This document shows positions 46,329-54,590 of a stretch of DNA of 64,000 nt, piece by piece. Each line of letters begins with the position of its first letter. Position 1 is the stretch's first letter. Source of the DNA: Microbacterium pseudoresistens (GTDB lineage Bacteria; Actinomycetota; Actinomycetes; Actinomycetales; Microbacteriaceae). Where the stretch lies: NCBI RefSeq assembly GCF_013409745.1, contig NZ_JACCBH010000001.1, forward strand, positions 434,001 through 498,000, given 5' to 3'. The notes below the pieces were generated by a model. That model did not search any database. It was not told where the DNA came from and was given only the letters and a program-made list of their open reading frames with translations. Both the position numbers and the translations under genes were made by a program.

Positions 46329-48521
46329 ATGACCGACGAACATCAGACCCCCGCCGCAGAGACCGCCGACGCCGAGTCCCCGCGCAGCGACGCAGACCTC
46401 GTCCATCGATCCCGTTCCGGCGACGCCGACGCGTACGCCGAGCTCTGGCGACGCCACTACGGTTCGGGCATCGCCGTCGCCCGCTCGCTCACCAGCGCCT
46501 TCGATGCCGACGACCTCGTGCAGGAATCGTTCGCGCGCATCTTCCAGGCGATCCGAAAGGGATCCGGGCCCACAGCGGCATTCCGCGCCTACCTGTACAC
46601 GACCATCCGGCACACCGCTGCCGAGTGGGGCCGGGCCCGACGAGAGTCGACGCTCGATGAGCTCGACTCCGTCGCAGACCCGCGCACGACCGACGCCGCC
46701 ACCGAGGAGGCACTCGATCAGGGGCTCAGCGCGCAGGCGTTCCGCAGCCTTCCCACCCGCTGGCAGGAGGTGCTCTGGTACTCGGAGATCGAGCGGATGA
46801 AGCCCGCCGCGATCGCCCCGCTGCTCGGGATGTCGGCCGGCGCGACCTCTCAGCTCGCGTTCCGCGCCAGGGAGGGACTGCGCGAGGCATGGATCCAGGC
46901 GCACCTCCGGTCGGCCGAGACCGGTTCCGACTGCGAATGGACGATCGAGCGCCTGGGCGCCTACTCACGCGGAAACCTCGGCGCGCGCGACCGCGGCAAG
47001 GTCGATGCGCACCTCGAGGGCTGCGCGCACTGCATCATCGTCGCCGCGGAGGCCGAAGACGTCTCGCGCCGACTCGCCCTCGTGCTGGTTCCGCTGGTGC
47101 TGGGAGTCGGCGCATCGGGCGCCTCTCTCGCCGCGCTGCAGGGCGCCGGAGCACCCGTGGCCATCGCCGCCATGCCCTCGAGCGTCATCGGCGGCGCGAG
47201 CTCGGCAGCGGTGAGCACCGCCGGATCGGGCTCCGCAGCAGGCTCGGGAGCAGCATCCGGCTCGGGATCCGCCTCCGGTGGGGGGATCGTCTCCGGGCTC
47301 GGAGCCCTCGTCGGCGTCGGATCCGCCGCGCTCATCGTTGCCGGCGCGGTCGTCGCATCCGCGGTCGTGCCGGCTCTGGTCGCCGGGCCCCCGTCGACCT
47401 CCGCCCCCTCGGCGAGCGAGCTGGGTGCACCGGGCATCGTCGCGCAGGTCACCACGCCCGTCATCGACACCGAGCCCGAACCCGTGGTCGCCCCGACCGC
47501 GCCCGCGCAACCGGATGCCCGTCGCGAGAAGAAGGAGACCGCCGACCGGCTGGCCGGCCGGCAGCCCGCCGTCTCCGTGCCGTCGCCCCCTCCCGGCCTT
47601 CCTCCCATCGCGGATCCCGATCCCGACCCCGCTCCCGACGAGCCCGAGGACCCGGCGGATCCGGAAGACCCTGCGGACCCGGACAACCCCGACAATCCTG
47701 GCGACCCGGACAACCCCGACAATCCTGGCGACCCGGACGAACCCGGCGAGGACCCTGACCAGGGCGACCCGGATCCGAGCGATCCCGACCCGGGGGACTC
47801 CGATCCAGGGGACTCCGATCCGCAGCCGGTCGGCCCGAACGATCCTGATCCAGGTCTGCCCGCGGGAACGCCGTCCTACGGCACCGCCGATGTGCAGTGT
47901 GTCGCCGAGAACGGCGACCTGCCCTGGACCGCGCACTATTTCGTCCCCGTCGACGGTGTGCCCGGCGCCACCGTGCAGCCGTTCCTCGACGGCAGCGCGG
48001 CCGGGACGACGGCGGCCACGCTCGATGACGACGGCCACGGCGTGGTCGACCTGCGCCCGACGGTCCCGCAGCTTTGGTTCGACGCCACCGTGACCTTCCG
48101 CTATGCCTACGATGGCGAGTTCGGCGACGCCATCAGCGTGCGACTGTCTGAGTTGGGCTCGTTGATCGACTGCCTGCCGCTGGATGTCGCATCCGCCACG
48201 GCGCCCGCGCCCGTTGTCGATGAGGTCGCCGTCCCGGCCACCGTGTCCGTCCCGGAGCACGGCCCCGATGTCGGTTCCGACCCGGCTCCCATCGCCGATC
48301 CGGCTCCCGTCACAGACCCCGAAGCCATCGCCGACCCCGTGCCCACCAACCCTGCGAAACCCGGCGACAGCCCCTCCGTGAGCACCGACCCCGCGCCCGC
48401 CGCACCCGAGACGGCTGCCGACCCGGCTCCGGTCGCAGCGCCGATCGCCCGCCTTGTCACGGTTCCAGCCCCTGCGGCGATCGTCGCCGACGACGCGAGC
48501 ACGCAAGGCGGGGGCGAATAG
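46329..48521 (+). CDS. membrane-tethered ECF sigma factor fused to a zinc-finger anti-sigma domain and Pro/Asp-rich exterior
   Basis: 730 residues. Sigma region 2 (about 24-100, DADDLVQESFARIFQAIRKG), region 4 (about 125-185, LPTRWQEVLWYSEIERM and LLGMSAGATSQLAFRARE), then an anti-sigma-type zinc finger with H228-x3-C232-x2-C235 (DAHLEGCAHC). Two hydrophobic stretches follow (about 248-272 and 319-353) around a Gly/Ser linker. The outer part has a Pro/Asp/Asn-rich repeat (428-500), a small folded domain with Cys524 and Cys615, and a Pro/Ala tail. This looks like a sigma factor held at the membrane by its own anti-sigma module. Release might need proteolysis (inference). The ribosome site is weak. 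Confidence 0.9.
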   Translation: MTDEHQTPAAETADAESPRSDADLVHRSRSGDADAYAELWRRHYGSGIAVARSLTSAFDADDLVQESFARIFQAIRKGSGPTAAFRAYLYTTIRHTAAEWGRARRESTLDELDSVADPRTTDAATEEALDQGLSAQAFRSLPTRWQEVLWYSEIERMKPAAIAPLLGMSAGATSQLAFRAREGLREAWIQAHLRSAETGSDCEWTIERLGAYSRGNLGARDRGKVDAHLEGCAHCIIVAAEAEDVSRRLALVLVPLVLGVGASGASLAALQGAGAPVAIAAMPSSVIGGASSAAVSTAGSGSAAGSGAASGSGSASGGGIVSGLGALVGVGSAALIVAGAVVASAVVPALVAGPPSTSAPSASELGAPGIVAQVTTPVIDTEPEPVVAPTAPAQPDARREKKETADRLAGRQPAVSVPSPPPGLPPIADPDPDPAPDEPEDPADPEDPADPDNPDNPGDPDNPDNPGDPDEPGEDPDQGDPDPSDPDPGDSDPGDSDPQPVGPNDPDPGLPAGTPSYGTADVQCVAENGDLPWTAHYFVPVDGVPGATVQPFLDGSAAGTTAATLDDDGHGVVDLRPTVPQLWFDATVTFRYAYDGEFGDAISVRLSELGSLIDCLPLDVASATAPAPVVDEVAVPATVSVPEHGPDVGSDPAPIADPAPVTDPEAIADPVPTNPAKPGDSPSVSTDPAPAAPETAADPAPVAAPIARLVTVPAPAAIVADDASTQGGGE
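47676..47738. repeat. 27-bp tandem repeat encoding DPDNPDNPG
   Basis: Two exact 27-bp units (47676-47702, 47703-47729) and a 9-bp partial third. They lie inside the larger Pro/Asp-rich segment of the sigma-fusion gene, a site prone to length change by replication slippage in steps of nine residues. Confidence 0.9.
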
Positions 48522-48531
48522 ACTGGAGGCC

Positions 48532-48903
48532 ATGTCCTCGACGCCGCAGAGCCCGCCCGCGGGAGTCGGCCCCCGCGCCACCGCGCTCGACATCGTCCGC
48601 GTCATCGTCCTTCTGGTGGCTCTCGCCTCGCTCGCGATCTGGGGCCTGGCCGCCTGGCCGATGCCGTGGAGCATCGTGGCGGCCGTCGCCGCGCCGTTGC
48701 TCGTGCTGCTCGTGTGGGCGCTGTTCCTCTCGCCTCGCCCCGTACTCGCCGTGCACCCGTTCGTGCGGGCGGCCGTGGAGCTCGTCGTCTACGCCGCGGT
48801 GACGATCGCGTGGTGGTCGCTCGGGCAGACGTGGATCGGACTCGGATTCGGCGTCGTCGCCGTCGCGACCGGCGTCATGGCCGGGCGCCGTGCGCTGAGC
48901 TGA
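48532..48903 (+). CDS. YrdB-like (DUF2568) membrane protein
   Basis: 123 residues with three to four membrane segments: VRVIVLLVALASLAIWGLAA, IVAAVAAPLLVLLVWALF, and a C-terminal AAVTIAWWSLGQTWIGLGFG region. Size and pattern match the YrdB/DUF2568 family of unknown function. GGAGG lies two bases before the ATG, a short spacing. It begins 10 bp after the sigma-fusion gene and could be in the same transcript. Confidence 0.83.
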   Translation: MSSTPQSPPAGVGPRATALDIVRVIVLLVALASLAIWGLAAWPMPWSIVAAVAAPLLVLLVWALFLSPRPVLAVHPFVRAAVELVVYAAVTIAWWSLGQTWIGLGFGVVAVATGVMAGRRALS

Positions 48904-48908
48904 TCGCC

Positions 48909-50309
48909 GTGGACGTCGTCGCGCAGCTGCAGGCCGCACTGGGCGCGCGCGTCGACGTCTCCCCCGCCGCGCTGCGCGGGGCACGCGCGGACCGCTCGGG
49001 ACACTCCTCCTCCGGTGACCCGCTTGCCGTCGTGCACGCCGAGAGCGTCGCCGATGTGCAGCAGACGTTGCGGATCGCACACACGACCTCGACCCCGGTC
49101 GTCACGCGCGGTGCAGGCACCGGCCTCGCCGGCGCCGCGAACGCCGGGCCCGGCCAGATCGCCCTCTCGATGCGACGGATGGACCGCATCCTCGAGGTGC
49201 GACCCGACGACCTCCTCGCTGTCGTCGAACCGGGCATCCTCAACGCCGATCTCGGCCGCGACCTCGCCGAGCAGGGCCTGTGGTGGCCACCCGATCCCGC
49301 CAGCCGGGAGATCTCCACCGTCGGCGGCAATATCGCCACCGGCGCGGGCGGACTGCTGTGCGCCAAGTACGGGGTGGTGCGCGACGCCGTGCTGGCCTTG
49401 GACGTCGTGCTCGCCGACGGTCGCCTGCTGCACCTCGGCCATCGCAGCGTCAAGGGAGTGACGGGGCTCGACCTCACGGCGCTGATGATCGGCTCCGAAG
49501 GTGTGCTCGGCGTCATCGTGGGCGCCACCCTCAAGGTGCGAAGGATCACTCCCGGATCGCCCTGCAGCGTCGTCGCGGTCTTCGACGGGGTGCGCTCGGC
49601 CGCCGCCGCGTCGGCGACCGTCACCGCGAGCGGCGTGCAGCCGGCGATCATGGAGCTCATGGATGCGGCGAGCCTCGCCGCCGTGCACAGCCTCCTCGGG
49701 CTGACAGAGCCCGCGCCGGGAGCTGCGCAGCTGACCATCCAGACCGACGGGCCCGCTGCGGCCGATGAGGCCGACCGGATCGCCGAGATGCTGCGCGGTG
49801 CCGGCGGCGCGGTCACGGTGTCACACGATCCCGACGAGGGCGAGAAGCTGCTGGCCATCCGCCGTTCCATGCATCCCGCGATGGCGGCGCGAGGCATGAC
49901 CCTCATCGAAGACGTCTCGGTGCCGCGCAGCGCCCTGGCCGCGATGTTCGATGAGATCGCGCGCATCGAGCGGGTCCACGGTCTGACGATCCCCACGGTC
50001 GCGCACGCGGGAGACGGAAACCTGCATCCGAACTTCGTCTTCGACGGGCCGGATGTGCCCGACGTCGTGTGGCGAGCGGCCGACGACCTGTTCCGTGCGG
50101 CGATCCGCCTGGGCGGCACGCTCACCGGCGAGCACGGCATCGGCACGCTCAAGGCGCGCTGGCTCGCCGACGAGCTGGGCGATGATCAGTGGCGGCTCCA
50201 GCAGGACATCGTGCGCGTGTTCGATCCGGCCGGCATCCTCAACCCCGGCGTCGTCTTCGCCCACACCGATGCTGCGGGGCACACCGACCAGAAGGATCCC
50301 GATGCCTGA
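48909..50309 (+). CDS. FAD-binding 2-hydroxyacid oxidase/dehydrogenase (GlcD-like)
   Basis: 466 residues. PCMH-type FAD domain (VVTRGAGTGLAGAANAG, STVGGNIATGAGGLLCAKYG, IGSEGVLGVIV) and a C-terminal cap domain (IPTVAHAGDGNLHPNF, LTGEHGIGTLKARWL, IFDPAGILNPG-type ending) typical of GlcD, D-lactate or D-2-hydroxyglutarate dehydrogenases. The cluster of iron-sulfur cysteines found in larger relatives is absent. GTG start, five bases after the YrdB-like stop. The Nudix start overlaps its end by eight bases. Confidence 0.92.
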   Translation: MDVVAQLQAALGARVDVSPAALRGARADRSGHSSSGDPLAVVHAESVADVQQTLRIAHTTSTPVVTRGAGTGLAGAANAGPGQIALSMRRMDRILEVRPDDLLAVVEPGILNADLGRDLAEQGLWWPPDPASREISTVGGNIATGAGGLLCAKYGVVRDAVLALDVVLADGRLLHLGHRSVKGVTGLDLTALMIGSEGVLGVIVGATLKVRRITPGSPCSVVAVFDGVRSAAAASATVTASGVQPAIMELMDAASLAAVHSLLGLTEPAPGAAQLTIQTDGPAAADEADRIAEMLRGAGGAVTVSHDPDEGEKLLAIRRSMHPAMAARGMTLIEDVSVPRSALAAMFDEIARIERVHGLTIPTVAHAGDGNLHPNFVFDGPDVPDVVWRAADDLFRAAIRLGGTLTGEHGIGTLKARWLADELGDDQWRLQQDIVRVFDPAGILNPGVVFAHTDAAGHTDQKDPDA

Positions 50310-50712
50310 CATCCACGTGAGCGCCGCCGTGATCACGGACGCCGCCGGGCGCGCCCTGGTCGTGCGCAAGCGCGGCACCGAGCGATTCATGCAACCCGGT
50401 GGCAAGCCCGAGCCCGGCGAGACGGCGGCGCAGACGCTCGCCCGCGAGCTGGAGGAGGAGCTGGGCCTCGTCGTCGCGCCCGGGGCGCTGCGGCCGCTGG
50501 GCGTGTTCATCTCGGCCGCGGCGAACGAGCCGGGTCATCGTGTGGTCGCCACGGCGTTCGCGATGACGGCTGAAGACGCCGATGTGCGGGTACAGGCAGA
50601 GCTCGAGGAACTGCGCTGGATCCGCCCCGACGAGACGACCTCGCTCCCCCTCGCCCCGCTGAGCACAGAGCACCTGCTCCCGCTCGCCTGGCCGGGCGGA
50701 ATGCGCGGCTAG
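50302..50712 (+). CDS. Nudix hydrolase
   Basis: 136 residues. Nudix box GGKPEPGETAAQTLARELEE plus ELGL is complete (GxxxxxExxxxxxxREUxEExGU). It hydrolyses a nucleoside diphosphate linked to another group; the specific substrate is unknown. Its stop codon and that of the convergent nagB share the bases CTAG (50709-50712). Confidence 0.92.
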   Translation: MPDIHVSAAVITDAAGRALVVRKRGTERFMQPGGKPEPGETAAQTLARELEEELGLVVAPGALRPLGVFISAAANEPGHRVVATAFAMTAEDADVRVQAELEELRWIRPDETTSLPLAPLSTEHLLPLAWPGGMRG

Positions 50713-51488
50713 ATGCCCTGCCAGGCCGGCTTGTTGTCGAACGTGTACCGGTAGTAGTCGGCGAGCGCCAGGCGCGAAGCGGCCGCCTCGTCGATGATGA
50801 CGGTGGCGTGCGGGTGCAGCTGGATGGCGGATCCGGGCAGCATGGCGCTGACCGGCCCCTCCACGGCACCGGCGACGGCCTGCGCCTTGCCCTCGCCGAA
50901 GGCCAGCAGCACGAGGTGGCGCGCTTCGAGGATCGTGCCGAGGCCCTGGGTGATGCAGTGCATGGGCACGTCGGCGATATCGTCGAAGAAGCGCGCGTTG
51001 TCCTCACGGGTCTGCGCCGTGAGCGTCTTCACGCGCGTGCGCGAGGCGAACGACGAGCCGGGCTCGTTGAATCCGATGTGGCCGTCGGTGCCGATGCCGA
51101 GGATCTGCAGGTCCACGCCGCCGACCGCCGCGATGGCCGCGTCGTAGTCGGGGCCCGCGTGTTCGATGCCTTCCAGCGACCCGTTCGGCACCTGGATGCG
51201 GCGAGGATCGAGGCCCAGCGGCTCGACGACCTCGCGGGTGATCACCGACCGGTAGCTCTCCGGATGCGCAGGGTCGATCCCGACGTACTCGTCGAGCGCG
51301 AAGCCGCGCACCTGCGAGACGTCGACGCTCTCGAGCTTCGCGCGCAGCGCCGTGTAGACCGGCAGCGGCGTCGAGCCCGTCGCCAGTCCCAGCACGGCGT
51401 CGGCGCGCCCGCGGATCACCTCGACGATGGCGTCAGCGACGAGCGCTCCCGCGTCGTCGGCAGTGGGGACGATGACGACCTCAGCCAT
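50709..51488 (-). CDS. nagB: glucosamine-6-phosphate deaminase
   Basis: 259 residues. Converts glucosamine-6-phosphate to fructose-6-phosphate and ammonia. Phosphate loop GLATGSTPLPVYTAL, catalytic Asp in RGFALDEYVGID, and the His-Glu active-site loop GIGTDGHIGFNEPGS. Receives the NagA product. The start overlaps the ROK kinase stop by eight bases, giving the order ROK regulator, ROK kinase, nagB on the minus strand. Confidence 0.96.
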   Translation of the reverse strand: MAEVVIVPTADDAGALVADAIVEVIRGRADAVLGLATGSTPLPVYTALRAKLESVDVSQVRGFALDEYVGIDPAHPESYRSVITREVVEPLGLDPRRIQVPNGSLEGIEHAGPDYDAAIAAVGGVDLQILGIGTDGHIGFNEPGSSFASRTRVKTLTAQTREDNARFFDDIADVPMHCITQGLGTILEARHLVLLAFGEGKAQAVAGAVEGPVSAMLPGSAIQLHPHATVIIDEAAASRLALADYYRYTFDNKPAWQGI

Positions 51489-52521
51489 GGATTCCTGCTC
51501 TCTGCGTCGTGTTGTCGGTGCGCTTCGCCTCCGCCTGCGCGGCACGCTCGCGCGTGGCGGGGCCGTGCACGAGCGGATTGCGCGCCGCCGCGCCGATGAG
51601 CGCGGCGCCAAGTGCCGCAGCGGGCGAACCCAGCGGCAGAAGTTCGATTCTCTCATCGAGCCGCAGCGAGGCGAGGAACGCCGACCCGGAGCTCTCTTCG
51701 CGCAGTCGCACGACGACGTCGTCGAACAGTCGGCGGCCGAGCGCCGTGATGCCCCCGCCGATGATGACGGTCTCGACATCGGCGCCGAGCACGATGATGC
51801 GCACCGCCGCGGCCGTGCCGAAAGCGATCCCCTCGCGCAGCTCCCTGGCGTGCGCATCGCCTGCGTCGGCGGCGTCGTAGATGTCGCGGATGGGCAGCGA
51901 ACCGGGCCGGTCCCAGGCCCTCGCGACCGCGCCGCCGCCGCAGAACGTCTCCACGCATCCGCGCTGACCGCATCCGCAGATCCGTCCATGCGGATCGACG
52001 CTGATGTGGCCCACTTCGCCGGCCGTACCGCGTGCGCCGCGCCACAGCTCGCCCTCGACGACGATTCCCGCCGCTACGCCCGTGCCGAGGTTCAGGTAGG
52101 CGAGCGAGCGCATGTCGCCGCGCAGGGCACCGGCGCCGAGAGCCGCCGCCTTCACGTCGTTCTCGACGGCGACGGGCACGCCGAGTCGGTGCCCCACGGC
52201 CCCGCCCAGGTCCAGCGACGACACCTCGAGGTTCACCGCGTGCAGCACCCGCCCGGTGCCGGGTTCCACGAGCCCCGGGATGCCGATGCCGACCGACTCG
52301 ATCTCGCCGCGGTCGAGCTCGGCCTCGCGCCGCACCTCGTCGACGGCGGCGAGCACCGTCTCGACGACCTTGTCGTCTCCGCGTCCTGTGGGCGTGCGCA
52401 CGCGCGCCCGCACCGAGCCGTCGGTGCCCAGCGCGACGGCCTCGGTCTTGGTGCCCCCGACGTCGAGACCGACGCGGATTCCCCGCCCCGCCGGAATCGC
52501 GAGCTCATCGATGTACACCAT
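51481..52521 (-). CDS. ROK-family sugar kinase (probable N-acetylglucosamine kinase)
   Basis: 346 residues from ATG 52521; GTG 52524 would overlap the upstream stop and is nearly as good. ATP motif VGLDVGGTKTEAVAL, catalytic Asp in PVAVENDVKAAALG, ROK zinc site (GHISVDPHGR then CGCGQRGCVETF). Position between nagB and a ROK repressor argues for N-acetylglucosamine or glucosamine as substrate. It supplies GlcNAc-6-phosphate to NagA. Confidence 0.92.
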   Translation of the reverse strand: MVYIDELAIPAGRGIRVGLDVGGTKTEAVALGTDGSVRARVRTPTGRGDDKVVETVLAAVDEVRREAELDRGEIESVGIGIPGLVEPGTGRVLHAVNLEVSSLDLGGAVGHRLGVPVAVENDVKAAALGAGALRGDMRSLAYLNLGTGVAAGIVVEGELWRGARGTAGEVGHISVDPHGRICGCGQRGCVETFCGGGAVARAWDRPGSLPIRDIYDAADAGDAHARELREGIAFGTAAAVRIIVLGADVETVIIGGGITALGRRLFDDVVVRLREESSGSAFLASLRLDERIELLPLGSPAAALGAALIGAAARNPLVHGPATRERAAQAEAKRTDNTTQRAGIHG

Positions 52522-53726
52522 CACGACACCCCCAGCTGAGCGGAGAGCACCATGACCGCGGCGCCGCGCAGAACGATGTCGTCCTGACGGGTGAGTCTCA
52601 CGTCGATGTCGCCGAACACGCCCTCGAGGGTGCGATCGCGCAGCACATCCCTGGTCGTGCCGATCAGGGTGCCGTCGAGAAGGTCAGCGGGGCCCGACAG
52701 CACGATCTCGGACAGATCCAGGGCGGCGACGATCGGAGCGACGGCGACGGCCAGGCGCTCGCCGGCGTCGCGCAGCACGACCTCGCGCGCAGCATCGGTA
52801 TCCGCGGCCTCGACGCGTTCACGGAGAGAAGCGGCGTTGAGCCATGCCTCCAGGCATCCGTGACGGCCGCACACGCACAGCGGGCCGTCGCCCGCGCCGA
52901 CGACGACGTGGCCGATCTCGCCGGCGGCGAATCTGCTCCCCACGAGCGGTTGGCTGCCGGAGATGAGTCCCGCACCTACACCGCGACCTACCTTGATGAA
53001 GAGGGTGTCGGATCGCGCGGCGCCGAAGGTGTACTCGGCGAGCACCGCGGCGTTCGCATCGTTGCGCACGGTCACCGGAAGATCCAGAGCCGCGGCGAGC
53101 TTGCGCTCCAGCGGGAACTCGCTCCAGCCCAGGTTGGGCGAGCTGAGCACCACGCCGTCGGGGCGCACGATGCCCGGGGCGCCGACGCCCACGCCCAGGA
53201 TCGGCACGGTCGACAGCGCCGCGAGCTCGACCGCGAGAGCCTGCACGGCCTCATACGCGTCGTCGCCGCCGGCCGGACGCGGCACCTCTCGACGCTCGAT
53301 CACCTCGCCGTCCAGGCTCATCAGGCCGCCCTCGAAGACGCCGGGCAAGGACAGATCGATGCCCACGATGCGATGGCCGGTGCGATCCATGTCGACGAGG
53401 ATCGCGGGCTTGCCGGGCCCGCTGCTCTCGCGCACGCCTTTCTCCACCACGATGCCGTCGGCGATGAACTCGGCCACGAGATCGGAGATCGTCACGCGGG
53501 TCAGACCCGTCTGGCGCGAAAGGTCTGCGCGGCTCATCTCGCCCTCGTGATACAGCGTCTGCAGCACGAGCGAACGGTTATGGCCGCGGGCGTGCTCGGG
53601 AAGGACCTTGCCCTTGGTGCGAAGCCGACCGGAGGAGCCGAAGGAGTGCGGATCGGATGCCGGCCACGACGAGGCCCCCGCGGCGTGCACAGGCGGCGTG
53701 CGGGAGGAGTCAGCCGGGTCGGACAT
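52521..53726 (-). CDS. ROK-family transcriptional repressor of the amino-sugar genes (NagC-like)
   Basis: 401 residues. After about 45 polar residues comes a winged HTH (HNRSLVLQTLYHEGEMSRA, LSRQTGLTRVTISDLVAEFI), then a ROK sugar-sensing domain with IVGIDLSLPG, TVRNDANAAVLAEYTFG, FAAGEIGHVVVG and the zinc site CVCGRHGCLEAW. The 25-bp operator at 53728-53752 starts one base before its ATG, so autoregulation is likely. No ribosome site is visible (ACAAAC before ATG). Shares TGATG with the kinase gene. Confidence 0.92.
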   Translation of the reverse strand: MSDPADSSRTPPVHAAGASSWPASDPHSFGSSGRLRTKGKVLPEHARGHNRSLVLQTLYHEGEMSRADLSRQTGLTRVTISDLVAEFIADGIVVEKGVRESSGPGKPAILVDMDRTGHRIVGIDLSLPGVFEGGLMSLDGEVIERREVPRPAGGDDAYEAVQALAVELAALSTVPILGVGVGAPGIVRPDGVVLSSPNLGWSEFPLERKLAAALDLPVTVRNDANAAVLAEYTFGAARSDTLFIKVGRGVGAGLISGSQPLVGSRFAAGEIGHVVVGAGDGPLCVCGRHGCLEAWLNAASLRERVEAADTDAAREVVLRDAGERLAVAVAPIVAALDLSEIVLSGPADLLDGTLIGTTRDVLRDRTLEGVFGDIDVRLTRQDDIVLRGAAVMVLSAQLGVS

Positions 53727-53727
53727 G

Positions 53728-53752
53728 TTTGTTAGTAGACCTTACGAACAAA
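53728..53752. promoter_or_regulatory. ROK operator overlapping the repressor 5' end
   Basis: Interrupted palindrome TTTGTT-N-GTA-N5-TAC-N-AACAAA, the layout known for NagC/XylR-type ROK repressors. It begins one base upstream of the ROK repressor start codon, covering the promoter region. Confidence 0.72.
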
Positions 53753-53938
53753 ATTCGCGCAACCCTTCTCGGGTCTGCGCGATACACGGTTACCGAAACG
53801 TTACCCGATAGGTCGCGGGCACGGCGAACCGCCACGACGGCCCTGGGTCGATTCGCCCTTTGCGACCGCCTGTGCTTGACTGTCAGGCTGTCCCATTCCG
53901 GGGCGGCGTTGAATCACACCGCCCAGGGGGGTACCACC

Positions 53939-54442
53939 ATGAACCGTCGCATCATCGCACTCACCGTCACCACCGCCGCCGTCTTCGGCCTCGCCGCGTG
54001 CTCGAGCGCACCCGCCGCCGACACCGACGAGAAGAAGGGCACGGACACGTCGACCAGTAGCCCGTCGACCGGCAGCGACAGCGACGCGGCACCCGCGGAC
54101 CAGAGCGTCAACGAGGCGTGCGAGGACGTGCAGAAGGCCATCGCCGACGCCGGCTCGCAGTTCCAGAGCCTCGACTTCGAGGCCGCCATGGCCGACCCGC
54201 AGGCCACGGTCGATCAGTTCAAGACCGCCGCCGACGGCATCGGACAGGCCGTCTCGGCCGCGGGCAATGACGAAGTCCGTGCCGCAGGAGAGGCTGTGCA
54301 CTCGGGCTACGTCAAGCTCGCCGACATCCTGCAGAAGGCGCTCATCGAACAGGACACCTCTGTCATGGCCGATCTCAGCTCGGTGCAGACCGAGTTGACC
54401 GAGAGCGCGCAGAACTTCGCCGAGGTGTGCACCGCCGGCTGA
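53939..54442 (+). CDS. small secreted lipoprotein
   Basis: 167 residues. Lipoprotein signal peptide MNRRIIALTVTTAAVFGLAA followed by Cys (lipobox LAAC at 18-21), a Ser/Thr/Asp linker to about 55, and a helical domain (VNEACEDVQKAIADAGSQF ... QNFAEVCTAG) whose two Cys may pair. AGGGGGGT lies about seven bases before the ATG. No family recognised; cell-surface location is secure, function unknown. Confidence 0.88.
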   Translation: MNRRIIALTVTTAAVFGLAACSSAPAADTDEKKGTDTSTSSPSTGSDSDAAPADQSVNEACEDVQKAIADAGSQFQSLDFEAAMADPQATVDQFKTAADGIGQAVSAAGNDEVRAAGEAVHSGYVKLADILQKALIEQDTSVMADLSSVQTELTESAQNFAEVCTAG

Positions 54443-54450
54443 GCGCACAA

Positions 54451-54494
54451 GACTGAGCGCCCTCGCGACCCGCCGGGTCCGGGGGCGCTCAGTC
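54451..54494. terminator. hairpin terminator after the lipoprotein gene
   Basis: Perfect 12-bp stem GACTGAGCGCCC (54451-54462) with GGGCGCTCAGTC (54483-54494), 20-nt loop that can form a short inner stem. It lies nine bases after the lipoprotein stop. Confidence 0.8.
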
Positions 54495-54590
54495 ATCCCG
54501 CAGCGGAGTCCAGGCTTCCGTTGCCGTTCCGTTACACCGATCCCGTACCATGAATTCCAGGTTTCTTACAACCGATATCTGGGGGCAATC

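Noticed and set aside
47676..47738. CRISPR-like repeats
   Set aside because: The 27-bp units are directly adjacent with no spacers and are in frame within a Pro/Asp-rich coding segment.
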